From the NCBI RefSeq assembly GCF_036084755.1, contig NZ_CP107968.1, positions 6,952,001-7,016,000 on the forward strand: 64,000 nucleotides of DNA. Reading direction: 5' to 3'. The position numbers were made by a program, and so were the translations under genes. Below are positions 8,317 to 16,152 of this stretch, in pieces; the stretch's first letter is position 1, and every line of letters starts with the position of its first letter. This DNA is from Streptomyces sp. NBC_00370 (GTDB lineage: Bacteria > Actinomycetota > Actinomycetes > Streptomycetales > Streptomycetaceae). The notes below the pieces were generated by a model, which worked only from the letters and a program-made list of their open reading frames with translations, was not told the origin of the DNA and did not search any database.

Positions 8317-8637
8317 ATGACCGGAGGCCGAGCGCGCACAGCGCCGCCACGGAATTACGCCGTCGATCCTGAGAAGTGGCCGGATGCCCGAATTAACGGG
8401 GAGCCTGCCGCCGCCGTGGTCCAGACGATTGCCCGCCGCCTCGCTGCCGCCCTCGGTGACCGGCCGGAGCTCTCGCTGCGCGCTTTGGCCGCCCAGAGCG
8501 ACGTCGGCAGGCAGACCATCGGCGATCTGCTGGCGGGAGCTGGCTGGCCGGATGTCCTGACGGTCTGCCGGCTGGAGCACGCTCTGGGGCTTGCGCTCTG
8601 GCCCGGATCGGATGCGACTAAATGTGTTCATGACTGA
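8317..8637 (+). CDS. Small XRE-like helix-turn-helix protein
   Basis: 106 residues, divergent from the integrase-like gene with a gap of about 90 bp. The core LSLRALAAQSDVGRQTIGDLLAG reads as an HTH of the Cro/CI (XRE) type, followed by a short helix (VLTVCRLEHALGLALWP). It could control the divergent mobile module. The ATG at 8317 has only a weak upstream purine stretch (AAGGAACG). Confidence 0.6.
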   Translation: MTGGRARTAPPRNYAVDPEKWPDARINGEPAAAVVQTIARRLAAALGDRPELSLRALAAQSDVGRQTIGDLLAGAGWPDVLTVCRLEHALGLALWPGSDATKCVHD

Positions 8638-8785
8638 ACCTCGTCTGTCTGTTTGAGATCAGTCGTGCACGGTCCATCGCATGACGACGCGGATTCGCTG
8701 TAGTGCCACCGTCGGCGGCGCTAGAGTGAACGTGCACGACGGACCGGAACTCTGATAGGGGAAGCGTCCGTTCGTGTGTTTGGGC

Positions 8786-8816
8786 GGTCTCCCTCGACCG
8801 GTAATCGAGGGAGACC
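8786..8816. terminator. Perfect 12-bp stem hairpin
   Basis: GGTCTCCCTCGA (8786-8797) and TCGAGGGAGACC (8805-8816) flank a 7-nt loop. It lies between the plus-strand HTH gene and the converging minus-strand winged-helix gene, where a bidirectional terminator is expected. Confidence 0.7.
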
Positions 8817-8848
8817 TGCTTATTGGGTTGGGGGCGTGCCCAGTCGAA

Positions 8849-9361
8849 TCAAGCAGCCCGGGATGCCAACACGGCCTGATACATCCCCGGTGCTACGTTT
8901 TCCACCTCGCCAAGTTGCTTCATGCGGTTGAGGGTTTTCCCCACGGATGAGCGGACGGTTGCGTCCGCTCCCGGACGTACGGCTGCCGCGATATCCGTGA
9001 TCGACATCGCCTCCTGGGCGGCGCACAAGAGCGTGAGGATCGCATCACGCATGCTTCCGTTGCGCGGCGGCCCCAGAGTTCGAGCATCGGGGTCCGGACG
9101 CGCCTCGTCCGCCGGCAGATCCTCGTCGGCGGCAGAATCGGCCTCCCTGGAGAGCGGAGTGGTCGACATGTCCTCGTCGCCAGTCGGCTGCTCTTCGGGG
9201 GCATCAGCGGATTCGGCGTCCTGGCACATCATCGCGTGCACCGCCTCCAGGGTGGCCAACTCACAACGCAGCGAGGCGATCAGTTCCTCCACCGCATGCC
9301 GGGCCAGGCCGACATAGACACCCTTGTCCGACGAAGACGCGCCCGTCCGGTATCCCGCCAT
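8849..9361 (-). CDS. Winged-helix protein of unknown function
   Basis: 170 residues from ATG 9361, preceded by TTGGGAG; an upstream extension of the frame lacks a comparable site. The N-terminal half (GVYVGLARHAVEELIASLRCELATLEAV) looks helical, then an acidic, Pro/Asp/Ala-rich linker, then a C-terminal winged-helix pattern: DAILTLLCAAQEAMSITDIAAAV, SSVGKTLNRMKQLGEVENV. This is the shape of small Streptomyces regulators that sense replication or cell state, but no family is assigned. It converges on the hairpin at 8786-8816. Confidence 0.6.
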   Translation of the reverse strand: MAGYRTGASSSDKGVYVGLARHAVEELIASLRCELATLEAVHAMMCQDAESADAPEEQPTGDEDMSTTPLSREADSAADEDLPADEARPDPDARTLGPPRNGSMRDAILTLLCAAQEAMSITDIAAAVRPGADATVRSSVGKTLNRMKQLGEVENVAPGMYQAVLASRAA

Positions 9362-9640
9362 GGTGAACTCCCAAGAGAAGGCCGGTGCCAGTTTAGGGAC
9401 GGCACACTGTGGCACGCACTGAGTTCCTGTGAGGCGCCGACAAACAGTCAGCAGATCACCCAAGTGCGTCAAGTCCAGCGGGATTTGCGGCAAGACTCGG
9501 CCATCCTCGACCCAAAAAGCGACTGGTTGGAATCTTGCGATGTCGCACCGGATCCGTGTGGCGTACCGCCACGAACTCTGACGGTGTAGATCCGCCGAAG
9601 GTCCCGGTCCCCGGGAGCTTCCGGGCGCTACGGTTCCTTC

Positions 9641-10408
9641 ATGATGGATGTCAATATTCCGTCGGCGACCGACCCCCTGGCGTCGGTGACGAAGGCCTTG
9701 GACGTTCTCGTCCTAGCCCATGACCGGGGGGAAATCGGTGTTACCGAAACCGCCCGGGAACTCGGCATCTCGCGCTCCACTGCACACCGCATCCTGGTCA
9801 CCCTGCAGCACGCGGGTTTCGTACGCCACGATCCGGGCCAGCGCGGATACTCACCGGGGCCGCAGCTCGTGCGCATGGGACTGGACGCGATCGCCCACCT
9901 GGACATCCGCCGACAGGCCCGCAAACCAATGGAAGAGCTGTCCGAGAAACTGCAGGAGACGGTATGCCTGTACATGCTCGACGCAGCAGTCGTCCGGGTA
10001 CTCTACGGAGTTGAGTGCCGCCGGCTCCTGCGCGTCAGCGTTCCGCTCGGTCAGACTCTTCCCGCCCACGTTACGGCCGCGGGCAAGGCGCTGCTCGCAC
10101 TGTGTGATCCGGCACGTGTACGCGGGACTCTGCCGGCTGCGCTCCCCGCCACGGCGGCAGCGAGCATCACCGAATGGCCTCTGCTCGAGGTGGAGCTGGA
10201 GGAGATCAGAGTCCGCGGGTGGGCGGCAGACCTCGAAGAGAGCGCGCACGATCTGCACGGCGTCGCAGTAGCTGTCCGCAACCGCATCGGAGAGCCGCTC
10301 GCTGCGATCTCCGTGCACGCACCCGCCGTACGCCTGCGAGAACAGGACATGCCTGCGGTTGCCACGGCCCTACAGGAGACCGCTACCACGATCGCCAGGG
10401 CAGAGTGA
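9641..10408 (+). CDS. IclR-family transcriptional regulator
   Basis: 255 residues, the normal IclR length. The N-terminal winged helix shows GVTETARELGISRSTAHRILVTLQHAGFVRHD, followed by YSPGPQLVRMGLDA. The C-terminal ligand domain has RQARKPMEELSEKLQETVCLYML, LPAHVTAAGKALLAL and VAVAVRNRIGEPLAAISVHAP. Its targets are not apparent: the flanking genes are a winged-helix protein and a Nudix-like protein, and no catabolic genes adjoin it. It differs from the IclR at 60654-61463. The 279 bp upstream of the start hold no recognisable gene. Confidence 0.85.
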   Translation: MMDVNIPSATDPLASVTKALDVLVLAHDRGEIGVTETARELGISRSTAHRILVTLQHAGFVRHDPGQRGYSPGPQLVRMGLDAIAHLDIRRQARKPMEELSEKLQETVCLYMLDAAVVRVLYGVECRRLLRVSVPLGQTLPAHVTAAGKALLALCDPARVRGTLPAALPATAAASITEWPLLEVELEEIRVRGWAADLEESAHDLHGVAVAVRNRIGEPLAAISVHAPAVRLREQDMPAVATALQETATTIARAE

Positions 10409-10433
10409 CAACGGGTGCTGGGGTGGTGGAACT

Positions 10434-10940
10434 TCAAGGCTCCAACGTGATCCGCCCGTCTGGGATCCATCCCTCCAGGTATCCCGTCAGCAGCACGTCT
10501 ACATCCGGCAGATCACACCGTGTGCACAATTTCGGCCACTGCTCGGGCCCTGCCCACCATGTTGCTCCCTTCCACGACAGATGTTCAGGTGGGCCGACAG
10601 GCGCAGCGAGACGAAATATGAACACGTGTGCCTCGCAGCGGCTCCGGCCGACTGGAACAGGAACCTGAGCCCACCGGCATCCCTCGACGACGCCCCTGCG
10701 CACTGGCATCGCACCGACCATGTCGAGCAGCACTCGTGCTGCCGCCTCACGGTAGGGTTCTGCGTCTCGTGCGGGTTCTGAAGGAAGGACCCATTGGGAA
10801 CGGCCCCCAGGAAGTTCATCTGCCACCAAGGCAAGCCGCCCATCTAGACTCAGTACCGCGACGAACGCGACCCGCCGCATCCTGGGAGCCGGCACGGCGG
10901 GGATTCCCGAACCCACGACCGCGTTCAGGAAAACAGGCAT
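10434..10940 (-). CDS. Degenerate Nudix-hydrolase-like protein
   Basis: 168 residues from ATG 10940 (AGGA upstream); a second ATG at 10880 is possible. The first strand RVAFVAVLSLDGRLALVADEL and the 'W.LPSE....E....EAAARVLLDMVG' segment match the Nudix fold. The REUXEEXGU glutamates that bind Mg2+ are largely missing (REAAARVLLDMVG). The C-terminal WKGATWWAGPEQWPKLC is also Nudix-like. It is probably catalytically altered or used for ligand binding. It converges on the IclR gene with a gap of 25 bp. Confidence 0.5.
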   Translation of the reverse strand: MPVFLNAVVGSGIPAVPAPRMRRVAFVAVLSLDGRLALVADELPGGRSQWVLPSEPARDAEPYREAAARVLLDMVGAMPVRRGVVEGCRWAQVPVPVGRSRCEAHVFIFRLAAPVGPPEHLSWKGATWWAGPEQWPKLCTRCDLPDVDVLLTGYLEGWIPDGRITLEP

Positions 10941-11377
10941 GGATCGATCCTGACATGCGGCCGCTTAACCGGCCACTTGCAGTTCGTGGCAACGAGAGTC
11001 CTTCCCGGAAGTCCAGGCCACGCCTTGGTCTCGCTCTGGAGACAGTGGCGGTAATCGCACAGAGACTGCAGCCTCCGGATCGTGCCTCCAGAGATGAGCG
11101 AAGCCGTCCCGCCCCGCAGGTGCCGACCCGGGCGAAGGACGCCGTACCGCTGCGGGGGCTGGCCGGGGTCCGCTGAGAATTGAGGTCCGTACGCGGTGGC
11201 GCACTGCGGAGTCGTACCCAAATAGAGAGGTTCTGAGGTGCGGCGTCCTCCCAGGTGAGGAGGGTCACGTTCGGGGTGGTGGTGTACGGGTTCCGCCTGA
11301 TCAGGGGATTTGTGCCTGGGGTCGTACTTCCCGGGCTGGCTGCTGGAGCGCCGGCGGCGGGCCTAGCAGGCGCGTGT
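10941..11377. other. No gene recognised
   Basis: This stretch has only short overlapping frames without recognisable motifs and ends at the transposase fossil. It may be decayed mobile-element DNA. Confidence 0.4.
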
Positions 11378-11993
11378 CTCGGTGGTCACCACCGCCTTCC
11401 CGCTGGGCGTCTCAACCCACCCGGTCACCAAGCTCGCCGAGTCCTTGGGCGTGACCCAGTTGTCGAAGTCGCAGGTCGGCGAGATGGCCGAGCCTTTCGA
11501 CGGGCGGGTCACGGAGTTCCGCAATCGCCCGCTGGACGCCGGCCCCATTCGTTCGTCTGGCTGGCGCGCTGACGCAGAGGGTCCGCGAGGGCGGCCGGAT
11601 CGTGAACGTGCACTGCCTGGTGGCGGCCGGCGTCAATGCCGAGGGCCAGCGACAGGTCCTGGACCTGGACGTCGCGGCCGCCGAGGACGGGGCGGGGTGG
11701 CTGGCGTTCCCACGCGGCCTGTTCGCCCGCGACCTGACCGGAGTCCAGCTGGTGGTCTCCGACGCCCACGCCGGCCTTGTCGAGTCGATCGGCACCGCGC
11801 TGCCCGGCACCGCTGCCGTCCCCACCACACCCGCAACTTGCTGAGCCAGGTTCCGGAGGCGGGCCAGCCGTGGGCGGCGACCTTGCTGCGGACGGTCTTC
11901 GAACAGCCCGACGCCGATGCCGTTCGCCATCGGCTGGCATCGGGGACCCATGCGTCCAGTACCCCGAACCTGCTGGTTTCCGGGCAGGACACA
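11378..11993 (+). pseudogene. IS256-family (Mutator-type) transposase fragment
   Basis: Three blocks in alternating frames reconstruct the middle of an IS256 transposase. VSVVTTAFPLGVSTHPVTKLAE and LSKSQVGEMAEPF are in one frame. After about 11545 the sequence RLTQRVREGGRIVNVHCLV...GWLAFPRGLFARDLTGVQLVVSDAHAGLVESIG follows in another. After about 11840 RNLLSQVPEAGQPWAATLLRTVFEQPDADAV appears back in the first. SDAHAGL contains one catalytic Asp. Both ends of the gene are gone and at least two frameshifts are present, so it is inactive. It marks past insertion at the left border of the defence genes. Confidence 0.75.
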
Positions 11994-12194
11994 TAGGCTC
12001 CCGTTCCCGGGCTTCGGTCGGGATCGGGCTATGGGTGCCGGACAGCTGCATGGTGATCGTTTCGGCTCGTTGGGGTCTTGGCGCAATTAGGAGAAGGTGC
12101 CGTCCTGGTTGTCGGAATCGGGGACCCCGCTGCCGGCCTCGATCTGACGCGCGACTGACGGTTGTCGGGGAATGTTCGACGACGCTTCCATGAT

Positions 12195-12228
12195 GTACAC
12201 ACTGCGACGAATCGCTTGCGTTGTGTAC
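12195..12228. promoter_or_regulatory. Inverted repeat upstream of the HTH-methyltransferase
   Basis: GTACACA (12195-12201) and TGTGTAC (12222-12228) form a perfect repeat with a 20-bp spacer, 55 bp before the methyltransferase ATG. CATTCGA is also directly repeated at 12236 and 12254. As the downstream protein starts with a DNA-binding domain, autoregulation is plausible but inferred. Confidence 0.4.
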
Positions 12229-12283
12229 GCCGTCAACATTCGACTCATTGAGCGCATTCGAGCTCGCGTGTACGGTGGGTGGC

Positions 12284-13936
12284 ATGAAGGAACACGCCGC
12301 GCCACCGGCCGGTCCGCTGGTCACCGGCTCCGAGGTCGCTCGGCTCGCGGGAGTCACCCGGGCCGCGGTCTCCAATTGGAGGCGTCGCTACGACGATTTT
12401 CCCGCACCTGCGGGCGGCGGTGCGAACAGTCCTCTCTTTGCCCTGGCCGACGTGCAGGCGTGGCTGGGTCGGCAGCATAAGGGACAGGGTGTCTCCGACG
12501 AGGTCCAACTGTGGCAAGTGCTGCGGGGGGCTTATGGAAACGAGATCATCGGAGGGCTCGTCGACGTCTTTTGCTTCCTTGGCGGCGGGGAGCCAGCTCC
12601 AGGGCTCACGGAGGATGCGGTTCGGTTGGCGCGGGAAGCGGCTGCGGGCGCCTCGGTGGCCGAACTGGTCGGCTCCCTGACCGAACGCTTCACCGACTCG
12701 GTGCGCCGGGCCGGATCGGATCAGGTCACTTCGCCTCGCGTTGTCCGTGCCGTGTGCCACTTCGTCGGCGAGGTGGCGAGTGACACGACGGTCTTCGACC
12801 CGGCCTGCGGTATCGGGACGCTCCTTCTCGCCGTCGGTCCCGAGCGGGGGGCCAAACGGTACGGGCAGGAGTCGGATGCGCGGAGCGCGGCTTTCGCGCA
12901 GCTGCGCGCTGATGTCACCGACCGCACCGGCGTCACCGTCGCCATCGGTGATTCCTTGCGAGATGACCAATGGCCTGATCTCAGAGCGGGACTTGTCGTC
13001 TGTGATCCGCCGGTGGGCGTCACCGACTGGGGTCGGGAGGATCTGCTCCTCGACTCACGCTGGGAACTCGGCACCCCCTCGCGAGCCGAAGGTGAACTCG
13101 CCTGGCTCCAGCACGCCTACGCACACGCAGCTCCCGGCGGCCGCGTTCTCATGGTCATGCCCGCCTCGGTCGCATACCGCAAGGCTGGTCGCCGTATCCG
13201 CTCCGAACTCGTACGGCGTGGCATCCTCACCCAGATCACAGCCCTGCCGTCCGGTACTGCGGCCTCGCATTCCCTCCCCGTTCACCTGTGGCACCTGCGC
13301 CGTCCGGAGTCTCCCGATGACATCCTGTCGTCCGTGCGCATGGTCGACCTGACCGCGAGCGATCCTGAGGGTTCCCTGGAGGCTGGCCCCGGCCAGGTGG
13401 CGGACGTGCCGCTGATCAGCCTGCTGGACGATGCCGTGGACTTCACTCCCGGCAGCCACGTAAGGGAGTCCCATCGCGACTATGCGGCCGAATATCACGA
13501 CCTGCGGAGGGAGCTGGCACAGCAGGTACAAGGGATCCTGGAGCTTCTGCCGGCGCTGGAGGTCGGCGGCAGCCCCAGTTCCTTGGACGGCCCCACCGTC
13601 AGTGTCGCGGAGCTCGCGCGCGCCGGTTTCGTCGAGTACGCGGATCCGGAACCGGTTTCGGTGAGCGACCAGCTTGACACCGACTATCTTCAGGGATTCC
13701 TGCGCAGCACGGCGAACACCCGCCGCTCCACCAGCACCAGCGGCACCTTTCGCTTCGACGGCCGGGGAGCCCGCATTCCTCAGATGGACATCTCCGAACA
13801 GCGCCGCTACGGAGTCGCCTTCCGCTCGCTCCAGGAGTTCGAGGAGCGTATGCGAAAGGTGGCCGAGCTGAGCCAAGCCGCTGCCGTACTGGCGCGAGAT
13901 GGGCTTGGGAACGGCGCGCTTATTCCTGAGGATTGA
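12284..13936 (+). CDS. HTH-fused N6-adenine DNA methyltransferase (type I M-like)
   Basis: 550 residues from ATG 12284. Residues 13-65 form a MerR/excisionase-like HTH (TGSEVARLAGVTRAAVSNWRRR). The methyltransferase core follows: TSPRVVRAVCHFVGEV, SAM-binding FDPACGIGTLLLAV (motif I, 172-178), and catalytic motif IV as DPPVG (241-245) instead of the common NPPF/Y. GGRVLMVMPASV is a further core block. The C-terminal 150 residues carry a helical region (DYAAEYHDLRRELAQQVQGILE) and no clear target-recognition domain. No specificity or restriction subunit follows; it converges on the RelE-UvrD gene 40 bp away. It may modify host DNA for the adjacent McrBC/DISARM-like genes or serve as an independent system. 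Confidence 0.75.
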   Translation: MKEHAAPPAGPLVTGSEVARLAGVTRAAVSNWRRRYDDFPAPAGGGANSPLFALADVQAWLGRQHKGQGVSDEVQLWQVLRGAYGNEIIGGLVDVFCFLGGGEPAPGLTEDAVRLAREAAAGASVAELVGSLTERFTDSVRRAGSDQVTSPRVVRAVCHFVGEVASDTTVFDPACGIGTLLLAVGPERGAKRYGQESDARSAAFAQLRADVTDRTGVTVAIGDSLRDDQWPDLRAGLVVCDPPVGVTDWGREDLLLDSRWELGTPSRAEGELAWLQHAYAHAAPGGRVLMVMPASVAYRKAGRRIRSELVRRGILTQITALPSGTAASHSLPVHLWHLRRPESPDDILSSVRMVDLTASDPEGSLEAGPGQVADVPLISLLDDAVDFTPGSHVRESHRDYAAEYHDLRRELAQQVQGILELLPALEVGGSPSSLDGPTVSVAELARAGFVEYADPEPVSVSDQLDTDYLQGFLRSTANTRRSTSTSGTFRFDGRGARIPQMDISEQRRYGVAFRSLQEFEERMRKVAELSQAAAVLARDGLGNGALIPED

Positions 13937-13976
13937 CAGAATGGGAGGTGGGTTCGCGCTCCCGTTTGACTAACCG

Positions 13977-16112
13977 TCATTTCCTCTGCGGTACGAAAGA
14001 GCTGGCCGAACCGCTCCACGACACAACCAGTGCCTCCCGGGCCCGCGTGCACGCCACAAACAGCAGGCATCGCTCCCGCAACAGGTCCGAGTCGTGCTGC
14101 AGTATGTCCACGTCGGCCGGTGTGATTTCGCGCGCGAAGGGGACCGCGCTCACCGTCACCCCTAGGACAGCAACACATCGGAATTCAAGGCCCTTCATGG
14201 CGTGCATGGTGGCGAGCCGCACTCCCTCGACGTCCGTCCCCGGGTTGTCCTTGACCCGGACCGCCGGCACCTTGGCCTGGGTCAGTTCGTCGTACACCTT
14301 GTCGAGGAGCAGGTTGAAGCGGGCGCACACACCGATCTCGGAAGCCCGGATGCCCTGGGCGATCCAGCCCTTGACGCGTTCCGCCAGTGCCGCGACCTCA
14401 GCCTGCTCGGAACCATACCCGTCCACCCGGGGGGGCCGGCCGTGCAGCAGTGAGCGGTAACCGGCCAGGGTGTCACTGCCTTCGCCGCCCAGTTCGGCGA
14501 CCGACACCGGGCTGAGAATGCCGGTCGACCAGACGAGGATCTCCTCCGTGGAACGGTAGTTGATACGCAGACGGCTGGTGCGCCCGGCCACGAGGATCCC
14601 CAGCGAACCCAGGGAGACCTTCGAGTCGTAGATCCGTTGGTGCGGGTCGCCGGTGATGAAGAGGTCGTCGCTGCCGGACGCCACCGCGGCACGCAGGACA
14701 CGCCACTGCGCCGGATGCAGATCCTGTGCCTCGTCTACCACGATATGGTCGTACGCCGGTGTGGACCGGGCCAGGAGCTCGGCCGCACGCGCGCACACCT
14801 GGAGGTGTGTGCTCGTTCCCCGGCCGCGCAGCATCGAGGTGAACAACTCGACAGCAGGCCACAGTTGCTCACGCCGCGCGGGCGACAGAGCGCTCCCGCG
14901 CCCGCGCCGGGACGCGGCGCGGTAGCCGTTCAGGTCGCGTACGTCCTGAGCAAGGATGACGTGCCGGTACTCCTGAGCCAGGAACTGCTCCGTCCAGGGC
15001 AGCCCGAGCTCTTTGACGACACGCTGCCACAGCTGCCGCTCCGCCCGGTCGTCGATGGGGGACGGGGCCTTGCCGTCAAGGCGGGTCACGACTCCGTGCG
15101 CGTAGGCGTTGACCGTCGTGACCTCCACGCGGCCGAGCAGCGCCGAATCGCCGTCGAGGAGGAGAGCGAGGTTCTCGCGGAGTGCGGAGGCCAGTGCATT
15201 GGTGAACGTGGTGAGCAGGACGCGGGCCTCGGGCGAACGCGTGAGGAGGTGCTTGACGCGGTGCAGTGCCACGACCGTCTTGCCCGTGCCGGGACCGCCC
15301 GTAACCTGTACCGGACCGCCGTACGACACCCGGTAGGCGACACGGCGCTGCGATGGGTGCAGGAACACCCGCCAGGCAGCGAACGGCTTCTCCAGAATAT
15401 CGGTCAGTTCCTGCGGTCCGGTGACCAGGGTGATACGGCTGATGGTGTTGGCGATGGCCGAGGCGAGGTCCTCGTCCGGCTCGGGTGCCGCGTCGGCGGG
15501 ACGGCGCACGGCGACCACGTCCCGGTACACCTCCTCGGCGCTGAACCCCTCGGCGAGGTATTGCAGGGCCTCGAACTGGTCCTCCGGGAGCAGCGTCCCG
15601 AACGCCTCCAGCTGCGGCTTGTCGATGACGGTCCGCACCGCCCGCAGGACCTGGTCGTCAATGCCGAGCTCGCGCAGCACGGTGTCGGAGTACTTCGTGA
15701 ACAGCAGTGAGGGCGCCGCGGCAGCCGCCTTCTCCAGGGCAGGGGTCAGCTGCTCGATCGCGACCGCGTTGCGCACCTCAAGGCCGCGCGTCGCGGAGTT
15801 CGTCGTGTACAGCCGCTTGGCCGCCCAGGTGTAGGCGTCGTCGTGCGGGACGACATTGACGAGCAGGAACACGTCGCTGCCGTCGTCCGGCGCCAGGACG
15901 ACGCCCCGCCAGAAGTCGTTGATGCGGATGGTCCGCATCCGTGGGTCGCGAGCATTGTTGACGGACTCCAAGTGCAGTCCTTTGTCCGCGTGCAGAGCGG
16001 CCACGGTGAGGTGCTGGAACTTCTCCATGGCCTTGCGCACGCCGGACTTGACGGGCTTCTCCAGGACGTCGTAGCTCTCCCAGAAGCTGTTGGCGAACGC
16101 GAGCTGCGGCAC
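13977..16112 (-). CDS. RelE-like domain fused to UvrD/Rep-type SF1 helicase
   Basis: 711 residues from GTG 16112, with GGGGAG 8 bp upstream. Residues 1-105 resemble the RelE/YafQ fold: LHLESVNNARDPRMRTIRIN, WRGVVLAPDDGSDVFLLVNV, and PHDDAYTWA, the closing block of such domains. After a linker come the SF1 motifs: Walker A TGGPGTGKTVVALH (272-279), VLLTTFTNALASAL, Walker B IVVDEAQDLHPAQW, ITGDPHQRIYD, LRINYRSTEEIL, ATMHAMKGLEFRCVAV and VACTRAREALVV. The gene is last in a long minus-strand run after mcrC (gap 40 bp). The pairing suggests a nucleic-acid sensor/motor that carries a potential ribonuclease domain; whether the RelE residues are active cannot be judged here. Confidence 0.75.
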   Translation of the reverse strand: MPQLAFANSFWESYDVLEKPVKSGVRKAMEKFQHLTVAALHADKGLHLESVNNARDPRMRTIRINDFWRGVVLAPDDGSDVFLLVNVVPHDDAYTWAAKRLYTTNSATRGLEVRNAVAIEQLTPALEKAAAAAPSLLFTKYSDTVLRELGIDDQVLRAVRTVIDKPQLEAFGTLLPEDQFEALQYLAEGFSAEEVYRDVVAVRRPADAAPEPDEDLASAIANTISRITLVTGPQELTDILEKPFAAWRVFLHPSQRRVAYRVSYGGPVQVTGGPGTGKTVVALHRVKHLLTRSPEARVLLTTFTNALASALRENLALLLDGDSALLGRVEVTTVNAYAHGVVTRLDGKAPSPIDDRAERQLWQRVVKELGLPWTEQFLAQEYRHVILAQDVRDLNGYRAASRRGRGSALSPARREQLWPAVELFTSMLRGRGTSTHLQVCARAAELLARSTPAYDHIVVDEAQDLHPAQWRVLRAAVASGSDDLFITGDPHQRIYDSKVSLGSLGILVAGRTSRLRINYRSTEEILVWSTGILSPVSVAELGGEGSDTLAGYRSLLHGRPPRVDGYGSEQAEVAALAERVKGWIAQGIRASEIGVCARFNLLLDKVYDELTQAKVPAVRVKDNPGTDVEGVRLATMHAMKGLEFRCVAVLGVTVSAVPFAREITPADVDILQHDSDLLRERCLLFVACTRAREALVVSWSGSASSFVPQRK

Positions 16113-16152
16113 GAGACGGACTCCCCACCCTGGAAGGACACTGCGCAGTCGA

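Noticed and set aside
12284..13936. Complete type I restriction-modification system
   Set aside because: No HsdS specificity or HsdR restriction gene lies next to the M-like gene; its neighbour is a RelE-UvrD protein on the other strand.
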